This document shows, piece after piece, positions 46,153 through 58,600 of a stretch of DNA of 64,000 nt (positions within the stretch are counted from its first letter, which is position 1; every line of letters starts with the position of its first letter). Under the pieces are notes generated by a model. That model saw only the letters and a program-made list of their open reading frames with translations. It had not been told where the DNA came from and did no database searches. The stretch spans positions 93,989-157,988 of the forward strand of contig JABYQS010000093.1 of the NCBI GenBank assembly GCA_022592435.1, read 5' to 3'. A program made the translations under genes and the position numbers. Source of the stretch: Cerioporus squamosus (taxonomy: Eukaryota; Basidiomycota; Agaricomycetes; Polyporales; Polyporaceae).

Positions 46153-48527
46153 ATGGTCTCTCTTCTAACGACATTCTTCATTCCTTCACTGGGCTTCAGT
46201 CTTCTATCCAGTGCCGGCGCACTTCCACCCACGAGTAATTGGCACTCGGGTCCACGCGTACGACTTGATCGCGCGACTGTGGTAGGCGCGGTCAGCGGCT
46301 CAGTGGAGAGCTTCCTTGGGGTTCCATACGCGCAGCCTCCGTAAGTACACTTCTCACTTTCAGCGAGCGAGCGTACAATCGCGTACTCACCATCCACTCG
46401 CAGTGTTGGGGGCTTCGTCTCCGTCTACCTCAGCTTATCGAGTCCTACAACGGAACGCTGGATGCAACCACGTACGGAAACCAGTGCCTCCAGCAGGTGT
46501 CCAGTTCGCAGCCGAACCTGCCCGCTGAGGTCGCCCAGAGTTTGGCTCCACTGCTCGCGACGTTCTCGCAGAGTGCGAACGTGACCCAGAGCGAGGATTG
46601 TGAGTGTTCCCAATGTCGGAGCGTCGACTGGAATGCTGACTCTATCCCTGGCAGGCTTGAATCTCAACATCGTTCGTCCGGCGAATGTGTCCGCAGACGC
46701 CAAGCTTCCGGTCCTATTTGTGAGTGTCTAGGTGGATCGCTCGCGACTCAGGTGCAGACGCTGAACGTTCGTGCAGTGGATCTACGGCGGTGGCTATTCG
46801 GTTGGCTCGAACTCAGTGTGGGTCTTCGGTAGGAAGCCCGGACTGCGACTGACGTGCTGACTGCTCCGTGTTATATAGGCTCGGGTACAACGGCACGGCG
46901 ATCGTTCAGAGGTCCATTGAGCTGAACGAGCCAGTGATTTTTGTCGCTCTGAACTACCGGTAAGCTTGTCTCAAGTGACGTCTCTTTCACAACAGCACGA
47001 ATGCTCATGGCATGTGATTAGCCTCAGTGTCTTGGCCTTCCTCGGCGGAAAGGAGGTCAAGGAAGCGGGTATCGGAAACCTCGGGCTTCAAGATCGTAAG
47101 TGACTAGTCCGTGCTCGTGCCAGTCAGTATGAACTGAACGGGTATCGGGATCAGAGCGCGCCGCCCTTCGCTGGGTCAACAAGTACATATCGAGATTCGG
47201 CGGAGATCCATCGAAAGTCACAATGTGAGTCTCTATGCCATCTGCGCTCGAGGGATCACTGCTGACAAGAGACAGCTGGGGAGAGAGCGCGGGCTCCAGC
47301 TCGGCTTTCTTGCAGCTATTCGCGAATGACGGCGACAACGAGGGCTTATTCCGGGCGGCGATCATGAACTCCGGCTTTGCCCTATCGACCGGAGACATCG
47401 ACGAGATCCAGGGAACGTACGACTCCGTCGTCGACCAGGTCGGATGCTCGAACGCTACGGATACTCTTGCGTGTCTGCGCCTGGTCCCGGCAGAGACTCT
47501 GCTTGCAACGGCCACCGGTTTCCCTACGTTCACAGACTATGCGGTACGTCGTTGAGTTTGTTCCCCGCCATTCACGGCGAATGAACTTCATCTTTACTTC
47601 AGGGTCTTGTCTCTCCGTTGTCACCCCGAGCAGATGGTGTCTTCATCACGGTACCACCGTACCAACAAACTGCGATGGGAAAGATAGCAGATGTGCCCTT
47701 CATCGTCGGTATGTCAAACTACGTGACATCCGCATCTTGCGGCTGATATTTCACCCAGGTGACGTCAAGGACGAGGGTACCATCTTCGCATTCGGGAGCC
47801 TGAACGTCACGTCCGTCCTCCGCTCTCTTCGTTACCTCCCCACACGCTCATCGCTATTCTCTTTGTAGCACGGACGACGAAGTCGCGAGCTACATCTCAG
47901 AGTTCTGGTTCCCCGGCTCGTCCCCAGAGGATCTGAGCTCCCTACTCCAGCTGTACCCCTCGGATCCCGCAGCAGGCTCGCCCTTCAACACCGGGAGCGC
48001 GAATGCGTTCTCACCGCAGTATAAGCGCATCGCGGCACTCACGGGCGACTGGTTCTTTAACGCGCCTCGCCGCCAGCTCTTGGACAGGGTGTCGGCGAAC
48101 AAGACTGTGTACAACTTTGGTGCGTCGCTTGAGTTCTTCTTACGTCGGACGTGGAGATGGGCTGACTGAGGTCACACCAATTACGTGCAGTCAGCGCGCG
48201 CGCGAACTTCGCAGGCGTAGGTTATGTGAGTATCGGTCGCGACATCGGCGGAGAGCGTCGCGGGAGCTGACTTGCTTTCTCCAGCCCCATACGAGCGATC
48301 TGCTGAACGCGTTCGGGCCCGGGGATATGACGGACTACTTCATCCGCTTCGTCAACGACCTCGACCCGAACGGAGCCTCTGGAGTGTACTGGCCTCCCTA
48401 TAACGCCACCGCCCGCTTGACCCTCCAGTTTGACGACGGAAGCGTCCCGCTCAACGTCACCGTTGACGACCAGCGGCTAGCAGGGACCGACGAGCTCAGC
48501 TCCTTGATTGGACGATTTCCAATCTAG
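46153..48527 (+). CDS. CE4: secreted type-B carboxylesterase, frameshifted near the N-terminus
   Basis: Most diverged of the four carboxylesterases. ATG at 46153, hydrophobic signal segment (LLTTFFIPSLGFSLLSSAG), FLGVPYAQPP, then exon 2 from 46404. The oxyanion loop is WIYGGGYSVGS; then FLGGKEVKEAGIGNLGLQD, elbow WGESAGSSSAFLQL (the only copy here with the classical GESAG), acid VKDEGT, and histidine in YPHTSDLLNAF. It ends with SLIGRFPI and a TAG ending at 48527. At 46408-46412 a run of five G sits where homology needs one more base: upstream frame reads PPVG and the continuing family sequence LRLRLPQLIESYNG is in another frame. Either this is a real inactivating deletion or a homopolymer sequencing error. 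The other active-site elements and splice phases are intact. Confidence 0.8.
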
Positions 48528-49332
48528 TCATCACGTTCGGGAGAGCGCAGAAGTGCAGTCTCTGCACTGCGTCCGGTGCGTTTGTTCCTATACGGTATTG
48601 AGCTGCTCTGCAGAGTCATTGTAGTACGACTTGCTGTGGTTCAACAGAGGATTTGAACCGCAATTGCTGTTGCTATTCAACTCGTAACCTATAGACGAAG
48701 CTTCTATCTCTATATGACCTCTCTCGCTGCGAAAGCTTCACTCTTTAAGGGTTGCCATGCGCCTGTCAGGCGCAGGACATGAGATTTCCGTGTTGAATAC
48801 GCAATTGCGGCGAATATTCAACTCCCTCTTCCGCCACCTGCTCTCCACTCCGAAGGGTTGTGTCCGGGAGACTGTTGGCCGCAAGGCGTAAGGTGCGTGT
48901 CTTTCATATATGCATACATAGTTGTAATAATTGCCCATAGTAGAGCATGATCTGCCGGATATGGGACGGCGCAGTCGTCGAAGACGTGTACGAAAGGCCC
49001 GGCAGAAGGAAGGGCGACGGCTATGCGACAGGCTTCGTATCGTTTGCAAGGGGTCCAGTGCGGCCATGCAAAGCAACCTCGCGGGCGCACACCTCGAGCA
49101 AGGCGAGTAGTCCGTGACAGCTACACGCGATGCGCGCACTGGCATTGCGGCGCCGCTTCTTCTTCCTGACCTAGATGAAAGTCAAGCTGCACCTTCCGAG
49201 AAGTAGCGCGGCCTCGCGGTTCGCATGAGGTCCCGCTCTCGCTGTACAGGCTCGTGTACTGACGGCTCAATAAGCCCGTCGTTTGCAGACCCATCCGAAT
49301 CCATTCCACCCCCTTCGACCACTATCGCCCTC
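48528..49332. other. Intergenic CE4 to NACHT-D
   Basis: About 0.8 kb with no recognised gene. An in-frame ATG at 49225 could extend NACHT-D by 36 low-complexity residues. Confidence 0.45.
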
Positions 49333-52137
49333 ATGACCTGTCTCAAGCTCCCCGAGTTCTCGCCGACAACCAGAGAGGCTGCCAGTACGGCCCTCGACTT
49401 GACTGTGAAAGCTCTCGAGAACAGCAAGGATGTCATCTCTGCTGCGCCGGTCCCGGGACTCGGCATCGCACTGGACGTGTTGGTGAAGGTGCTGAAGAAA
49501 GCCCAGGCATGTACTTGTTGTTACATGTACTAGTACATCCGCCTCGTTTTTTAACAGAAGTCGACCCTTTAGGCTACGGAAGCCAACCGCAAAGCGTTGC
49601 AATCATTGGGGAAGACGACGCAGGAGCTGGCGCAGACCCTCGTGGGACTCGCGCAGAAGATGAAGGGTGGTCTGGATGAGTACCGTGAGGGGTCTCCGGA
49701 GCAGAGTCAGGTCAAGGAGAAACTCTCCGGATCCAGTGAGTTGACAGAGAGAGTGGATAAGCTTGTGTGGTACGTCGAGAATGTTGTTAGTCTGTGCAGG
49801 TTTCGGGAGCTGACTCCCCTGCTTAGCGAGCTCAATGCCATCTGCGAGGAAGCAGACAAGCTCAGTCAACGCCGAACTTTCCTCTTTCGGCTCATATACA
49901 GCAGCCGCGACGCAGAGGCGGTGACCGACATGACCGACCGGATTGCTAAGGCTCGCGAACGGTTCCAAGTACGTCGGCTGTTGTCGAAGTCTCGTGGCCT
50001 AGCGATGACATATGTATACTTACCCGAACAGATGGAAGGAGACGTGACCACGGAGATGCTAGTGACCCAGACGTTGAGCGATATCAAGGTTTGTTCCAAT
50101 GTTCGCTCGCGGGGACCAGCACTGACTTGCTTCGTAGACGGTTATTGCTGCTCAGCAGAAGATATTGGCGGCGCAGAGGTTGAGCGGTTCGTTATCAGCA
50201 TGCCGTGCCTGTTACCTCAGCTAAGCAGTATTGCAGAGGAAGAAAGCGTTTTGAACAATATGCCGCGCGCGGACGACGCAAATTTCCTCTCTGCTGCAAA
50301 TGCGACGAAGGCCCGTTTACAGGAGGGTACCCGCAAGAAGATCTTACAGCGTCTGGAAGAGTGGGAAGAGGGACAATTCGCGGCGAAGGGTGCTCATCCC
50401 GTCTGCGTCCTCGTCGGAGAGGCAGGAACCGGGAAGTCGACGATCGCGTCCGAGTTCTCGAAGCGACTCAAGCAGCGTGGCCGTCTCGGAGCGACGTTCT
50501 TCTTCACGCGTGGCCTGCAGGACCTGAACTCTCCCCGAAAGGTCTTCTCCACCATTGCCTCACAGCTCGCTCGGTCTCAACCAGCGTTGCGCAGCCATAT
50601 CGTTGACGCCGCTCGGGAACACCTCAATACTGCAACTGTGCAGCAACTCGAACGCGAGTTCGAGGATCTCATCCGCCGGCCGATCAGCGCCATCTCCTCA
50701 TCCAGCCATGCCCCGATCTTCATTGTCGTCGATGCACTAGACGAATGTACGGAAGAGGGGCCGGAGCTTGTTCCGAACCTCCTCCAACTGCTTCTTTCCG
50801 CTGCCGTGGGTCCAGGATCGCCGTTGCGCGTCTTCCTCACCTCGCGACCGGAGCCCCATTACATCCATAGAGTGTTCACCACCCCCGAACTGGAGCCTCG
50901 CATCTCCAACATTCATATTCAGGAGTTCCGCACCTCGGTAGACGGTGACATCGAATGCCTCATCAGCGCAAAACTCGCTCGACACGAAACGAGCAAGAGG
51001 TGGTCCGAAGAGGATCCGTCGAGAGTCGCCACCATGGTGAAGAAGTCAGAGGGACTATTCATCTACGCTCGCACTGCGGTGGACTTCCTTCTCGCCGACG
51101 TCGATGACCTTCTGTCCTTACAAGAACGATATACCACTCTGCTCAATGTCGAGGGCTCTTCCACCGGCCTCGGTCCTGTTGATACGCTCTACCGCGCCGT
51201 GCTGGAGAGTGTGTTCCCACTCCGGGATCGATTGCCGCAGACGCAGGACCGTCTCAGACGGGTCCTTGGGTACCTCGTCGCCCTGTTGGACCCAGATGGG
51301 ATCTCTCCTAGGACGCTCGAGAAGCTGACGAACATGCCTACCACCGAGTCGGTCCCCATTCTCAACAAGCTACGTTCCGTCGTCCTCTTTGAGCGCGACA
51401 ACGTCGACTCCCGATTCCGGATCATCCACGCTACGTTCCGAGAGTTTCTCGCTGATCGGTCACGCTCTGGAGACGCGTTCTATGTCAACGCTGAGCAGGT
51501 TCACGGACGTCTCGCCGACGAGTGCACGTCGGCACTGCGATCCTTCCAGGACGAGCACTGGCCAGGCACCACTGGGACAGCCGCGGTTCTCCTTCGACTC
51601 TTGTCACATCCCCTCCCGAAGGGCCTGCCAGCGCTGGCGGACGTGCCGCATGTTCACTATGCGTACAGGTACCGCAATACCCATAACAGGCATCGGACAT
51701 CCCTCGTTCCTGTCCTGCCTCAGGATCCACGGGACTGTCAACCGAATTGTGAAGACGGCGCTCTGCCTATCCCCCCAATCATCTCCTATGTGCACGAGGA
51801 GGATGTCGGCACTATGTGGGGCTTGATTGGCACCGCCGTCGACCAATTCCGCGCATCTTTGCCTACTGGAAGCCAGTTGGGAGAGGGATTGTGCCGCATG
51901 GTCAAGTTGCTGCAAGATTCGGGCGTGCCTGTAGGTTATTTCTCGGCGTCATGGCGTCCTTTACGCTCATCAACACCTATTTATCAGGTCAAAGGCGCAC
52001 AATTCGCAGCCGTGACCATGATCCAAGATATACAAGGCGCCGGGAACTGCGCGATCTCGGATGATGCGACAAATGATGCGAACTGTAAGAGCATACTTAC
52101 TCGGTGTTGTGGTTTGTCTAACTCTACTACGTCATGA
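49333..52137 (+). CDS. NACHT-D: HeLo/MLKL-like + NACHT protein
   Basis: Fourth paralogue. Exons 49333-49506, 49573-49769, 49800-49968, 50032-50088, 50138-50178 and 50229 onward keep phase, with exon 2 the same length (197 nt) as in NACHT-A and C. N-terminal bundle signature SAAPVPGLGIALDVLV; linker; NACHT with Walker A LVGEAGTGKST and Walker B IFIVVDALDEC; then SRPEPHYIHRVF (sensor-like arginine region), GLFIYARTAVDFLL and a winged-helix-like part DPDGISPRTLEKLTNMP. The first intron has a GC donor (49507). The second intron is only 30 nt by my model (gtacgt...gtgcag) and could instead be read through. The 3' end is unclear: an optional 57-nt intron at 51931-51987 is a multiple of three, and the terminal frame stops at 52137 where a duplicated 3' segment begins. 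Likely a sensor linked to cell death, by family. Confidence 0.8.
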
Positions 52138-52710
52138 GGCTCATCCACCGGTACCTCGATCGAGCTTTTTCCCCTCGATGCGCTCTATCGTACCCTCCTG
52201 GAGAGGGTCTTTCCGCCGCAAGAGCGGAACCTACACACGCAGGAGCGCCTCAAGCGAGTCCTCGGTTACCTCGTGACGCTGCAGCAGCACAACGGGATCT
52301 CTCTGGCGACGCTGGAGAAGCTGACGACCATGCCCACGGCCGAGTCGGTCCCCATCCTCAAGAAGCTGCGTTCCGTCATCTTCTTCGAGCGCGACGACGT
52401 CGATTCTCGATTCCAGATTATCCACACTACGTTCCGGGAGTTTCTTGTCGATCCTAGACGCGCCGGAGACGTCTTCCACGTCAGCGCTGAGCAGGCTCAC
52501 AGACGTCTCGCCGACGAGTGCCGATTGACGCTGCGATCCTTCCGGGAAGAGTACTGGCAAGGCAAAAGTGGTGGCGCTGTGCTTCTTCTTGCACTCCTCA
52601 CACTAGACCAACAAGTGCTCGCGAGCTTATCCCACTTTTCTACGCGTGTAGATTCCGCGACCGCCATCTCTACCTCGGCAACTCACATAGTGACACGTAC
52701 ATATACTTGA
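52138..52710 (+). pseudogene. Partial tandem copy of the NACHT-D 3' region
   Basis: From about 52145 the sequence repeats NACHT-D from about 51150: ALYRTLLERVFP, LATLEKLTTMPTAESVPILK, then HTTFREFLVDPRRAGDVFHV and RLADECRLTLRSF all have counterparts in D. No NACHT core or start region precedes it, and the first 50 bases are frameshifted relative to the rest. I infer an incomplete tandem duplication; it might supply an alternative 3' end to D by splicing. Confidence 0.75.
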
Positions 52711-53570
52711 CTTACTACACAGAACCCTTTACTAACTGGCTGGGTTTCTGGACAGCGGACACCGGCGGAGAACTATTAGTACTCAGTACTGCTGATCAGC
52801 CGGTGCCCCTTAGGGGTACCCCCAGTGTACGTACCGGCGAGACAGGTTAGTCTCAGACCCAATCCCATACCGCTACCGACTGAGCCGTCGCGTTTCTGGC
52901 GAGTGAGGGCGATGGGTTTGAAGGGGTCGGAACGAGGTCGATACCCTCCTCGACGTCGACCGTCCATATCCTGAGTATCAAGCCAGCCGGAGGTGAGCGT
53001 CAACGATCGTGTGCTTACTCGCGACCTCGAGAATGGTCTCAGCACTGGCCGGCTGCTGGTGCCATAGCCTGGAGCTCTGTTCGGCCGGCGGGGTCCCGTA
53101 CCTTGCTTTCCTTGTCGGCTGGTGGATGGCAGGTCCTGCTCGCTGCCACTGAGCCGCTAGAGTGCCACTTGGAGCTCGCCGCTTGATCCCTCTCTTCACC
53201 AGGCTTGCTGCTCGGCCGGTGAACGACATGCCTTGACTCACTGCTCGGCTGGTCAGCTGTCATACCTTGGCTTGTTGACCGGCGGACGGCGGTCTGTGGC
53301 GAGCATGCCATACTCGACCGCCGCGCCGCCTGCTGCAGAAGGCAGGTGGTGTCCATGGAAGGCCATGCATTTCTAGGAAGGTGAGTTGAGTTCCTGCTCG
53401 GCCGGTTTGGACGACTGCTCACAATTGCTTACCAGCCGATGGGCTTCGTTCCCATGGCGAGCAGCCCTCCTCTGCTACCACGATGGCGTCCGCTCTCGAA
53501 CCGCTCGACAGGCGAGCGTCCTCCTCAGTTCGCAGCGGGACTACCCAGCCGGCGAGCCCACCTGTTCAGC
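52711..53570. repeat. Degenerate tgctcggcyggt-rich region
   Basis: No gene recognised. Variants of ctgctcggccggt recur irregularly (for example near 53086, 53208, 53250 and 53394), so the area looks like decayed minisatellite or repeat DNA. Confidence 0.45.
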
Positions 53571-53576
53571 ACTCCT

Positions 53577-53735
53577 GGTCGGCCGCTGACTTCGAGTGCT
53601 CGAGCTTGCCAGTCGGCCGCTGACTTCGAGTGCTCGAGCTTGCCAGTCGGCCGCTGACTTCGAGTGCTCGAGCTTGCCAGTCGGTCGCTGACTTCGAGTG
53701 CTCGAGCTTGCCAGTCGGCCGCTGACTTCGAGGAG
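53577..53735. repeat. 34-bp tandem minisatellite
   Basis: A 34-nt unit beginning cggccgctgacttcgagtgc is repeated about 4.5 times with almost no variation (one c/t change). Because 34 is not a multiple of three, all frames differ between copies, arguing against a coding role. Confidence 0.9.
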
Positions 53736-53899
53736 CGTCGACTGAAAGCGATTGGGCTATATCCAGGGCATCTGTGTGAGTCGTGAGCGGGACCTTGGAC
53801 AATATGGCACTTACTGTTGGTAGGAGGTACAGGGAGGAGAGTCCGAAACGATACGTATGTCGTCAAAGGGAACTCCACACCAGCGATCATGTTGGCGAG

Positions 53900-54050
53900 G
53901 AGGCTCGAGCGGCCGGCGAAGGGACAGACAGTCAGGGAGGAGAGTCGTAGTCGGCGAGCAAAGATACATACAGAGATAGTCGGCGAGGAGAGCGGCAGTC
54001 GGCGAGATGAGAGACAGAGAGAGACAGTCGGCGAGGAAGTGGAGGAGCTT
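53900..54050. repeat. gtcggcgag-containing repeats
   Basis: The word agtcggcgag occurs at least four times with variable purine-rich spacers. It resembles motifs in the adjacent minisatellite region. Confidence 0.6.
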
Positions 54051-54172
54051 GTGTAAACAGAGGTCCACTATAGATTGCGGCTCGTTCTCTCCCATCCACG
54101 GTATATTGCATACTATAAACATGGGGTCACGAGTCAAACCCATAATTATTTGCCTGAGCGACCAATAGGGAT

Positions 54173-55238
54173 CTACAACTTGGTTCCCTTCTTTTCGTCA
54201 TAGCAATGGCATGATTGCGATCCTCGGGTCACCAGTAACGCATTGTACAATCTCCAGTATGGCGGCGTCGCTCCTAAAATGGAGGCCCTCATCTCGCCAA
54301 CCGCAGTCACTACTGTCTGCATTGGCTCTTGGATGCTGTTGGGAGAGGCGGAATTCTGACGGTTGGAGTCGCTACTGGCGTTCGCGGAAAGGTTGCTGTC
54401 GTTGGGAGGCCCAACGTCGGCTCGCCAGTATGATATGATATCTTCGGCGAGGATCGCCTGTATCTCCGACGTAGGCGATTCTGGCGATTCTGGGACTGCG
54501 CCGATAGGGGGCAACATGCGAAGGGGTGGCGTCGGCGGATAGCTGTCTGGCGAGTCGGACACCTCGCCGATGAGGGGCGGCATGTGAAGTGGCGGTGTGG
54601 GTGGGTGGCAGCTGTCTGGCGAGTTGGAGACCTCGCCGCCGACCTCACCAACAAAGGGCAGCTCGCGAAAGGGCGGTGTTGGCGGATAGCTGTCTGGCGA
54701 CCCAGAGACCTCGCCGACGACCTCGCCGATAGGGGGCAGCACTCGAAAGGGCGGTGTCGGCGGATAGCTGTCCGGCGACCCAGAGACCTCGCTGACGATC
54801 TCGCCGATAGAGGGCAGTATGCGAAGGGGTGGTGTCGGCGGATAGCTATCTGGCGACTCGAGCTGTTCGCTGATAGGGAGCGGTATGTGTAGTGGCGATG
54901 AGCTGTCCTGCGAGTTGAACAGGTTGTCGACAGACAGTGGCATGTGCACCGGGGATGTCGCGTACCCTTCACCAGCGGACACTGGGGACCTGGGCGACTC
55001 GCTCGGGCTCCTTGAGGATGGCGTTGGAGAGACAATGCGGACACGGCGCGTGGCACTTTCAGCTATGAATCAAAGGGAAGTCAGGGCTGAGCATGGCAAA
55101 GATTGACTTGATCTAACCTGAAGGAGAGTACGACCGTCCTCGTTTCGAAGGCACGCTGCCTGTAGTGTAGTTAGCATGTCTGAACGCACGCACGGCTTGA
55201 ACCGAGTACTTACAGGATGATAATAGTATGCTCTCCAT
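54173..55238 (-). CDS. Proline-rich tandem-repeat protein
   Basis: Exons 55214-55238, 55118-55159 and 54173-55062 join in phase to 318 residues; start ATG at 55238 (MESILLSSC). The centre is five imperfect copies of a unit of about 26 residues with core SPDSYPPTPP followed by LPPIGEV. A basic, Ser-rich stretch precedes the repeats (SKRGRSYSPS) and a Ser/Asn-rich tail follows, ending CHCYDEKKGTKL. No transmembrane segment or known domain is evident; the sequence looks disordered. The 5' end is uncertain because an open frame with a possible acceptor continues upstream. It diverges from the next gene and may belong to the same insertion block. Confidence 0.55.
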
Positions 55239-55605
55239 GAGCGATCTCACATATGCTCCTGCTACAGACCTAGAGCTTTAAATACCGTGAGTCAGATGTT
55301 GCAGTATGCAGAGTAGACCTTACCAGTGATGATGGTGGTGTGTAGACAACAACGTTGTTTGTACGACAGGGTTCTCCCATCGGGTTTGAACATGAGCGCC
55401 AACTTGTGCTTCCGAGATGCACGGAGAAATAGCCGCCCATTATGTGTATATAGCCGTTGCCTTTGGTTCGAAACACTTTGGGCTTCCTTCCCCACCTGCT
55501 CGACTCGCACCGCCTGGTGCTTCCCTGTCCCTGCGGGTGCTTCCCTGTCTCTGCCGGTGCTTCCCTTCAAAGCCACCCGTGGCAGCCACGCTCAAGGCGT
55601 CGGTG
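55239..55605. other. Divergent upstream region with short ggtgcttccctgtc repeats
   Basis: The interval separates the starts of the proline-rich gene and the cysteine-cluster gene. Three near-copies of a roughly 20-nt unit containing ggtgcttccctgtc lie at 55511-55567. Confidence 0.5.
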
Positions 55606-58600
55606 ATGGCGGAGGCAACTCCTCAGTCTCCGCCCCTCCCGAACCAGCAACAGATCGACGATGCCAGCGAGCTATGCAGCGAGCTGCATCACAGCTACTA
55701 CGCTCGCCCTCCTGTATCCAACAAGGACGCTCGGATGCGGTGGTACAAATTTTACGTGAACGCTATCTTCAGCTTGTCAACTCTCTTGCGCGACTGTAAC
55801 TTCACCGACCTGCCTATGGTCGTTGTCGCAAGTATATACCGGACAAACGTTCGGGCGAAGACTAAGACCGAGTTCATCGATTTCGAGCCGGTACATCCCG
55901 ATGGCGCTGCACATCCCGATGTCGAGCCGCCCCCAGGCTGTCGCCGGCTGCCGTACAACCCTACCGACACCGGTCAAGTTCCCGTCAAGCCAGTAGAGCA
56001 AGTGAAGAAGAAGTGGTGGCTTTCTAAAGGTCAGTTCTTTATTCTCGCATGCTTTGCGCCTGAACTAACCGCTTCCGTCCGGACTAGGGAAACCGGCACA
56101 GGCCACGGCGTTGCCGGCCGTCGCTGAACAAGCTGCCGTACCGGCCACTGCTGCACAACCGCAGGCCGGATCATCCGCATCTGGCGACCGAGGTGGTACG
56201 ATCGGCCACCTCGATATATCGTACTTGATGACTGACACACATTTCAGTGTCGAAGCCTTCTTCGCAGGCCAAACCTCTGAAGTCGGCCCTCAAGTCGCCG
56301 TCTGTACGCGACCGTGACAGGTCCGTTCCGCGCCCTCAAGTCTTGGCAGAGGAGACATCGGAAGCTACCGGAAGCAACTCGAAGTCTATGCACCCACGAG
56401 GGCTCGCTCCCAATAAGAAAGGCAAGGCCCGCGTTACCGAGGACGATCCCATGGACGTGGATGACGATGGCCGTCGTCCTGCGGAGCAGTCAGATAAGAA
56501 GCGAAAACGCCTCTTGTCCGGCTCCGTCCCGCCATCCAGTCAAGAGATGATGGAGCGGGGACGCACCTTGGAGAAGTCCACAACGTCTCGGCGACAGACG
56601 CGGTCGAACTCTGTCGCAGTATCACCGGTTCGCGACGATGCTCCAAAGCGCAAGAAGACGAAAACGGAGCCATTCGTTCCTCCAGAGGACGATTTTCCAC
56701 CGGAGGACATCCCGAACACCTACATGGAGCAGGTAAGTACATCAAACATCTCCGTTGACATTATTTCATGACTGTTATACTAGCTTGCAGTCTGCGCCAA
56801 GTGCGCCGCCGCAGACGGGATTTGCGTGTTCTGGCCCTTCGGCAGTTCGGTCTGCCATCGGTGCGCTAGTGCTTCCTCTAAGTGCACGAACACCGTTGGC
56901 GCCAATAACACCAAGAAGCCCATCCCGACATACCTGCAGTGGCGCTACCAGAAGCAGCTCGCCGATCCTGCTAGGTTTCCGAATCCGACCCGTGTTCCGC
57001 CAGAGTGGGCGGGCTTCCATAAGGATCCTCCTACCTGGTTCGTCGAGCGGTGGAGGCAGTATAAGAAGTCCAAGCCCGATCCACCTGACTACGGCGCGCT
57101 GCTTGCTGCTCGTAAAGCAGGTGATCGCCGGCAGCCATCCGCACTTGCCGAAGCCGCCCCGCCGAAGACAGTCCCATCGAAGACGGTCTCGCCGAAGACG
57201 ATCCCGCCGAAGACGGTCCCGCCAAAGACAATCCCGCCGAAGACGATCCCGCCGAAGACGATCCCGCCGAAGACGATCCCGCCGAAGACGATCCCGCCGA
57301 AGACGCTTCCGCCGAAGACGCTCCCGCCGACCACTGCCGATGCCTCATTGCACCCCGCCTCTCTGCGTTTCGGACCAGACACCGACGACAAGGGGTACAC
57401 CGAGATCAGCGACGACGAGCCCGTACTGCAAGGAGGACCGATCAAGCAAGGCGCCCCCTCTGGCAGCAAGTCTGCCGACAACGTGGTTGACCTTACCGCC
57501 GAGGACCGTCCTCAAGCTGCCGGCGACTCCTCCGCCAGCGGTGATGCTTCAGCAGGCGGACAGTTGGAGGTTCGGCAGCCTCCCGCAGTCGGCACAACCG
57601 AAGAGGGGAACACCTCCAACAGTCATCGCACTCAAACCGGGAAGCCGCTGCAGTCCATCCAGGTGCCGCAGGCCCCAGCTACTGCGCCAGGGGCAGCGGG
57701 AGGTTCAGCGAACGACGGGACTGCGACAACAGCGAAACAGACTAGGAAGGAACAGATACGAGCAAGGGAACAGTGTTTGATCCCTGTGCCAGTCAAATGT
57801 GAGTGTCCTATCTAACCTCAGCAAAGTTGCACTGACTAACAGTTTTCGTACTTGCAGCTTGGCACGAGCTCCCTGCTCTTGCCCGACCCCCTTCCCCTAC
57901 GCTGGGCGGCCCGGCGGCAGGTCCTCATATGGACTTTCGTCCTGAGAACCTCGCTGAGTACGTCGCTCTTCGGCTCGCCCAAAGCTCGGACGGCCGCATC
58001 GGCGAGCTTTCTGCCGAGGTTCCTGTTCCACCAAGCATCAGCCGCCCAGCTACTCCACCGTCGCAGGTTTTCACCCTCGGGCCCGCCACAAGGCAGTTGC
58101 TATACGACAGTCAACGCAAGGCATGGTCCGCATCGCAGATCAAGGACGCAGTCACGTTTGTTGGGGACAACCTTCGGGGCCTCATGACGCGCCTCGATGC
58201 TCGGCAGGCGTCGCTCGCGACCGTTTGCTATGCAGAGTCCAGCGTTCAGGCGATGAACGAGATCATGGGAACAGCCGCTGGGCTCGTCGACGACAACAAG
58301 GCCATCGCCATCGCTCTTTGTGCCGTCGCTGATATAGGTCATCTCTTAGCGCGTTCGCTGGAGGGTGTTGCGGCCATCAGTCCTCAATTCGGCGCTGTCA
58401 GCGAGCTGGCCGAGATCCTGGCTCAACTTCGGGCGCTGTATGGCGAAGTCCAGGAGAAGTTCACCATGACTCGGGACTATGTGAACACACTCTCTACGGC
58501 AGTCCTGGAGCTTCAGGAGAAGGCGCCTCTCGACAACACTACCGTGCGCGCGCTCGCCGGCATGTGTAGCAACGCGGTCGAGCCGATGCTCAAGTCTCTG

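Noticed and set aside
52855..52920. tRNA-like sequence on the minus strand (ggctcagtcggtagcgg)
   Set aside because: It resembles a D-arm, but no acceptor stem, anticodon arm or GGTTCGA-type T-arm in proper order could be assembled.
53577..53735. CRISPR-like array
   Set aside because: The 34-bp units are directly adjacent without unique spacers, and the DNA is eukaryotic; it is a minisatellite.
55292..55576. Upstream extension of the proline-rich gene on the minus strand
   Set aside because: An open frame exists but its phase does not fit the next acceptor without creating a stop, so I started the gene at 55238.
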